NCBI GenBank assembly: GCA_958367245.1
Contig: CATXEA010000003.1
Coordinates: 1 to 64,000 of the forward strand
From: an uncultured Blautia sp.
GTDB taxonomy: Bacteria; Bacillota; Clostridia; Lachnospirales; Lachnospiraceae
Length of the DNA: 64,000 nt
Reading direction: 5' to 3'
Shown here: positions 60,461 to 64,000 of the stretch, one piece after another
Layout of the letters: each line of letters opens with the position of its first letter
Numbering within the stretch: the stretch's first letter is position 1
Translations under genes and position numbers: made by a program
Notes under the pieces: model-generated
The model's input: only the letters and a program-made list of their open reading frames with translations
Told to the model about the DNA's origin: nothing
Database searches by the model: none

Positions 60461-60967
60461 ATTAGCAATTTAATGATCAACGAACAAATCAGAGACAAAG
60501 AGGTACGCTTAATTGGTCCGGACGGCGAACAGCTTGGAATCATGTCCGCGAAAGAAGCGATGTTTAAAGCTCAGGATGCAGGACTTGACCTGGTGAAGAT
60601 TGCACCGCAGGCGAAACCACCGGTATGCAAGATTATCGACTACGGTAAATACCGCTACGAGCTTGCAAGAAAAGAAAAAGAAGCGAAGAAGAAACAGAAA
60701 ACCATCGATGTCAAAGAAGTGCGGCTTTCTCCAAACATTGATACAAACGACTTAATGACGAAAGTTAATGCAGCCAGAAAGTTCCTTACCAAGGGAGACA
60801 GAGTAAAAGTTACATTACGTTTCCGCGGAAGAGAAATGGCTCATATGGCAAGCAGCAAGCATGTTCTGGATGAATTCGCTGAGAAGCTGGCAGATATTGC
60901 GACTGTAGAGAAAGCACCTAAGGTGGAAGGCAGAAGCATGACCATGTTTTTAGCTGAGAAGAGATAA
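60461..60967 (+). CDS. infC: Translation initiation factor IF-3 (ATT start)
   Basis: A 168-residue factor that prevents subunit joining and proofreads initiator tRNA. The N-domain begins ISNLMINEQIRDKEVRLIGP, followed by a Lys-rich linker (RKEKEAKKKQKT) and the C-domain. GGAGGTG at 60447-60453 is spaced 7 nt from ATT 60461. The in-frame ATG at 60473 is 19 nt from it. Rare ATT starts are known for infC and allow IF-3 to limit its own synthesis, so I take ATT as the start. Confidence 0.95.
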   Translation: MSNLMINEQIRDKEVRLIGPDGEQLGIMSAKEAMFKAQDAGLDLVKIAPQAKPPVCKIIDYGKYRYELARKEKEAKKKQKTIDVKEVRLSPNIDTNDLMTKVNAARKFLTKGDRVKVTLRFRGREMAHMASSKHVLDEFAEKLADIATVEKAPKVEGRSMTMFLAEKR

Positions 60968-61074
60968 TTACTTGTTATTGTTCAAAGAGTATTACTGAGA
61001 GCGCTAACGATTATTTAACTGAATGTTACGTTTAACATTAAAATAAGAGATACCAGATCAAGGAGGAATTTACA

Positions 61075-61272
61075 ATGCCAAAAATTAAAACTTGTAGAGC
61101 AGCAGCAAAACGCTTCAAAAAAACAGGTACAGGAAAATTACTGAGAAATAAAGCTTACAAGAGCCATATCTTAACAAAGAAATCTCAGAAGAGAAAGAGA
61201 AATTTAAGAAAATCTACTGTTGTTGATTCTACAAATGTTAAGAGCATGAAGAAAGCATTACCATACTTATAA
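61075..61272 (+). CDS. rpmI: 50S ribosomal protein L35
   Basis: A 65-residue, very basic protein (MPKIKTCRAAAKRFKKTGTG, SHILTKKSQKRKRNLRKST). AAGGAGG precedes the ATG. The 107-base AT-rich gap after infC shows no clear promoter. Standard order infC-rpmI-rplT. Confidence 0.97.
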   Translation: MPKIKTCRAAAKRFKKTGTGKLLRNKAYKSHILTKKSQKRKRNLRKSTVVDSTNVKSMKKALPYL

Positions 61273-61319
61273 GAAGTACTGATAGAAAAGAAGAAGACGA
61301 ACAGGAGGAAATTTAAGAA

Positions 61320-61676
61320 ATGGCAAGAATTAAAGGCGGATTAAACGCAAAAAAAAGACATAATCGTACATTAAAACTGGCAAAAGGTTACAGAGGTGCC
61401 CGTTCCAAACAGTACAGAATTGCAAAACAGTCTGTAATGAGAGCACTCACAAGTGCATACGCTGGCAGAAAACAGAAAAAACGTCAGTTCAGACAGCTCT
61501 GGATCGCACGTATCAACGCTGCAGCAAGAATGAACGGCTTATCCTACAGCAAAATGATGCACGGTCTTAAAGTTGCAAACATCGATATCAACAGAAAGAT
61601 GCTTGCTGACCTTGCTGTAAACGATGCAGCAGGATTCACAGCACTTGCTGAGATCGCTAAAAAAGCAATCGCATAA
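61320..61676 (+). CDS. rplT: 50S ribosomal protein L20
   Basis: A 118-residue basic 23S rRNA-binding assembly protein (RIKGGLNAKKRHNRTLKLAK, RQLWIARINAAARMNGLSYS). It is the likely regulator of its own operon through the leader upstream of infC. ACAGGAGG precedes the ATG. Confidence 0.98.
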   Translation: MARIKGGLNAKKRHNRTLKLAKGYRGARSKQYRIAKQSVMRALTSAYAGRKQKKRQFRQLWIARINAAARMNGLSYSKMMHGLKVANIDINRKMLADLAVNDAAGFTALAEIAKKAIA

Positions 61677-61706
61677 TCATAGAGTTTAATAAAATCGCAA
61701 ATTAGA

Positions 61707-61738
61707 GGGGATTTCCTGAGATGGAAGTCTCCTTTTTT
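61707..61738 (+). terminator. Terminator after rplT
   Basis: GGGGATTTCC (61707-61716) pairs with GGAAGTCTCC (61723-61732) with two wobbles, followed by seven T. Confidence 0.85.
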
Positions 61739-61780
61739 TATTTATTTTCAAAAAAATATAAAATTTCTATAAATTTAGAC

Positions 61781-61809
61781 TTGTATTCCCGTATACATCG
61801 TGTTATAAT
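61781..61809 (+). promoter_or_regulatory. Promoter of the branched-chain amino-acid ABC cassette
   Basis: TTGTAT (61781-61786), a 17-bp spacer and a perfect TATAAT (61804-61809). Confidence 0.8.
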
Positions 61810-61888
61810 CGTTTAAAGTTTTAGAGAATGAAAGTGATTTTGAGGAGAGAAAATGGCTTTCCAAAAAAAGGTTAAGGAGGATTTTATT

Positions 61889-63037
61889 ATGAAAAACTGG
61901 AAAAGAGCAATGAGCATCACAGCAGCCGCAGCAATGGCAGTATCCGCATTTGCATTACCTGTACAGGCTGCAGATGAAACATTTAAAATCGGCGGTATCG
62001 GACCGATGACAGGCGCAGCAGCCGTTTATGGAAACGCGGTTATGAATTCTATCCAGATTGCAGTTGATGAAATCAACGAAGCAGGCGGAATCAACGGATT
62101 TCAGGTTGAGTTCAACCCTCAGGACGATGAGCATGACGCAGAGAAATCAGTAAATGCTTACAATACACTGAAGGACTGGGGCATGGACGTACTTCTCGGA
62201 ACTGTTACTTCTGCACCATGTATCGCAGTAGAGGCAGAGGCAGCCAACGATAATATGTTCCTTCTTACTCCATCTGCAACAGCAATCGAGTCTATTTCCG
62301 GTGAGAACGCATTCCGTGTTTGCTTCGCAGACCCGGCACAGGGAACAGCATCTGCGAAATATATCGGCGAGAATAAGCTGGCTGAAAAAGTAGCAGTTAT
62401 CTACGACAGCTCAGACGTATATTCAGCAGGTATCTATGGAGCATTTCAGGCAGAGGCTCAGAATCAGCCATTCGAAATTGTAGCAGCAGAGGCTTTCACA
62501 GCAGACAGTAAGACTGACTTCTCCGTACAGCTTCAGAAAGCAAAAGACGCAGGCGCAGACATGGTGTTCGTACCATTCTACTATAATGAAATCGCACTTG
62601 TGCTGAAACAGGCATCGGATATGGGCTTTGCTCCGAAGTGGTTCGGCGTTGACGGTATGGACGGTATCCTTTCTCTTGAAGGATTTGATACATCTTTAGC
62701 AGAAGGAGTTACTCTTCTTACACCATTCTCCGCTACAGCAGAGGACGAAAAAACACAGAGCTTCGTAAACAAATATAAAGAGCAGTTCGGCGAAGTTCCG
62801 AATCAGTTCGGTGCAGATGCATATGACGGAATGTATATTATTAAAGCAGCTCTTGAGCAGGCAGAGGCTACACCGGATATGGATACCAGCGAGCTTTGCG
62901 ATTTAATGAAAGCAGCTATGCAGGAAATCACTTATGACGGAATTACAGGTCATGGAATTACATGGGGCGCAGACGGCGAGCCTGTAAAAGACCCAATCGT
63001 AGCTGTGATTAAAGACGGAGCATATGAATTACTTTAA
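61889..63037 (+). CDS. livJ: Branched-chain amino-acid ABC transporter substrate-binding protein
   Basis: A 382-residue exported binding protein of the Leu/Ile/Val (type I periplasmic) fold: FKIGGIGPMTGAAAVYGNAV, INEAGGINGFQVEF, AEKVAVIYDSSDVYSAGIYG, GMYIIKAALEQA. The signal peptide MKNWKRAMSITAAAAMAVSA ends in PVQA-AD, a signal-peptidase-I site. There is no lipobox cysteine, unusual for a Gram-positive binding protein. ATG 61889 has AAGGAGG 8 nt upstream. An in-frame ATG at 61853 with its own GAGGAGAG would add 12 residues to the n-region. Followed by livH. Confidence 0.9.
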   Translation: MKNWKRAMSITAAAAMAVSAFALPVQAADETFKIGGIGPMTGAAAVYGNAVMNSIQIAVDEINEAGGINGFQVEFNPQDDEHDAEKSVNAYNTLKDWGMDVLLGTVTSAPCIAVEAEAANDNMFLLTPSATAIESISGENAFRVCFADPAQGTASAKYIGENKLAEKVAVIYDSSDVYSAGIYGAFQAEAQNQPFEIVAAEAFTADSKTDFSVQLQKAKDAGADMVFVPFYYNEIALVLKQASDMGFAPKWFGVDGMDGILSLEGFDTSLAEGVTLLTPFSATAEDEKTQSFVNKYKEQFGEVPNQFGADAYDGMYIIKAALEQAEATPDMDTSELCDLMKAAMQEITYDGITGHGITWGADGEPVKDPIVAVIKDGAYELL

Positions 63038-63065
63038 TACATTAGCAAATTGATAAAAAAACCCG

Positions 63066-63093
63066 ACAGGGGGTTGCATTGGCAACCCCCTGT
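63066..63093 (+). terminator. Strong hairpin between livJ and livH
   Basis: ACAGGGGGTTGC (63066-63077) and GCAACCCCCTGT (63082-63093) form a perfect 12-bp stem with loop ATTG, followed by TTGT. The T-run is short, so partial read-through to the permease gene is likely. Confidence 0.8.
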
Positions 63094-63138
63094 TTGTATA
63101 ATGATTAGGAAAAAAGAAAACATTGAGAGGTGTATCTT

Positions 63139-64000
63139 ATGAGTATTTTATCTTATTTGATCAATGGAATCAGCCTCGGCAGTGTATATGCCATAATTGC
63201 ATTAGGCTATACTATGGTTTACGGTATTGCGAAAATGCTGAACTTTGCTCACGGCGACATCATTATGGTAGGCGGTTATGTAACTCTTACATTAATGATG
63301 AACAGCGGCTCTCATCCGGTGATTGCCGTGCTTGCAGCAATTGTGGTATGTACAGTACTGGGTATTGTGATTGAACGGGTGGCGTACCGCCCTTTGAGAA
63401 ATGCAGCGTCTCCGCTGGCAGTTTTGATTACGGCTATCGGTGTCAGCTATCTGCTTCAGAATGTGGTACTTCTGATTTTCGGCTCCAGTCCGAAGAGCTT
63501 CCAGTCTGTTATCACTCTTCCTGACCTGAAGCTTGCAGGCGGTTCTCTTGTGATTACGGCAGAAACGATTGTTACGATTGTAAGCTGTATTGTGATCATG
63601 GTCTGTCTGATTACATTTATCAACAAATCCAAACCGGGACAGGCAATGCTGGCAGTCGCAGAAGATAAGGGCGCTGCACAGTTAATGGGAATCAATGTAA
63701 ACAGAACCATCGCCCTGACCTTTGCAATCGGTTCCGGACTTGCGGCTGTTGCAGGCGTACTTCTGTGCTCCTCCTATCCGTCCCTTTCCCCGTATACAGG
63801 CTCCATGCCGGGTATCAAAGCTTTCGTAGCAGCGGTATTCGGAGGAATCGGTTCTATTCCGGGAGCGCTTATCGGAGGTATCCTTCTGGGAGTGATTGAG
63901 ATTCTGGGCAAAGCATATATTTCTTCCCAGCTTGCAGATGCCATTGTATTTGCAGTGCTGATCGTAGTGCTTCTTGTGAAACCTACAGGTCTGTTTGGCA
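63139..64000 (+). CDS. livH: Branched-chain amino-acid ABC permease, LivH type (runs off the window)
   Basis: The frame is open from ATG 63139 to the window end (287 complete codons), preceded by GAGAGGTG. It encodes a polytopic permease: LSYLINGISLGSVYAIIALG, GYTMVYGIAKMLNFAHGD (the hallmark NFAHG), AVAEDKGAAQLMGINVNRT and FGGIGSIPGALIGGILLG. Family members have about 290-300 residues, so only the last few are missing. livM and the ATPases livG and livF are expected to the right. It forms the membrane channel with LivM for the LivJ-type binding protein. Confidence 0.94.
   Translation, partial: MSILSYLINGISLGSVYAIIALGYTMVYGIAKMLNFAHGDIIMVGGYVTLTLMMNSGSHPVIAVLAAIVVCTVLGIVIERVAYRPLRNAASPLAVLITAIGVSYLLQNVVLLIFGSSPKSFQSVITLPDLKLAGGSLVITAETIVTIVSCIVIMVCLITFINKSKPGQAMLAVAEDKGAAQLMGINVNRTIALTFAIGSGLAAVAGVLLCSSYPSLSPYTGSMPGIKAFVAAVFGGIGSIPGALIGGILLGVIEILGKAYISSQLADAIVFAVLIVVLLVKPTGLFG

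Noticed and set aside
1..64000. tRNA, rRNA or CRISPR elements
   Set aside because: Reading both strands by eye showed no tRNA arm pattern with a credible cloverleaf, no rRNA signature and no regularly spaced repeats with unique spacers. A tRNAscan run would be decisive.

Overview
The window is a moderate-GC, low-redundancy Firmicutes chromosome segment. It carries a meso-DAP-type MurE, a Clostridia-style division cluster with two class B PBPs, an anaerobic class III ribonucleotide reductase, PASTA kinase/PP2C signalling, xPKTGD-type wall anchoring and DUF1540. Together these point to an anaerobic gut Lachnospiraceae (Blautia/Mediterraneibacter-like). The genus is a guess from gene content and style, not from a search. 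No rRNA, tRNA or CRISPR array was recognised.

Layout. (1) 1-3204: the 3' tail of a group II intron, a zinc-ribbon membrane protein, and nrdD behind two NrdR-box-like palindromes. (2) 3205-5560: a decayed accessory island between two copies of a 42-nt repeat, holding an ORF6N fragment, a response-regulator stub, an intact RhuM-family gene and several broken pieces. (3) 5634-8979: a PTS operon (LicT-type antiterminator, IIA, IIBC) behind a consensus promoter, a RAT site and a terminator. (4) 9077-24895: a maltodextrin/glycogen region with a LacI-type regulator, malEFG-like ABC genes, type I pullulanase, malQ, a GH133-like debranching enzyme, a GH31 glucosidase, an AraC-type regulator and glycogen phosphorylase. 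(5) 24911-28375: carbamate kinase on the minus strand, a 577-base gap with an attenuator-like RNA, and a wall-anchored DUF11 surface protein.

(6) 28372-41954: a tight housekeeping run murE-priA-def-fmt-yugP-rsmB-rlmN-prpC-prkC-rsgA-rpe-thiN. (7) 41966-44418: ychF and lgt. (8) 44491-58343: the dcw cluster mraZ-rsmH-ftsL-PBP-PBP-mraY-murD-ftsW-murA-ftsQ-ftsZ, with MraZ-type 10-bp repeats at its promoter. It lacks murG, murC, murB and ftsA, and murE lies in block 6. (9) 58351-61740: DUF1540, a sodium symporter, and infC-rpmI-rplT behind an attenuating leader; infC starts at ATT. (10) 61781-64000: a branched-chain amino-acid ABC cassette that runs off the window end.

How it works together. The PTS brings in a hexose, probably glucose or a related sugar. 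The ABC system brings in maltodextrins, which the signal-less cytosolic enzymes debranch, transglycosylate and hydrolyse, and which phosphorylase converts to glucose-1-phosphate. Blocks 6 to 8 couple peptidoglycan precursor synthesis, translation maturation and PASTA-kinase signalling to septum formation. I did not find a clear undescribed defence or mobile system. The best leads are structural: repeat tails on two divisome proteins, several hairpin-controlled gene boundaries, a dispersed palindrome family, and an infC promoter embedded in a perfect inverted repeat.
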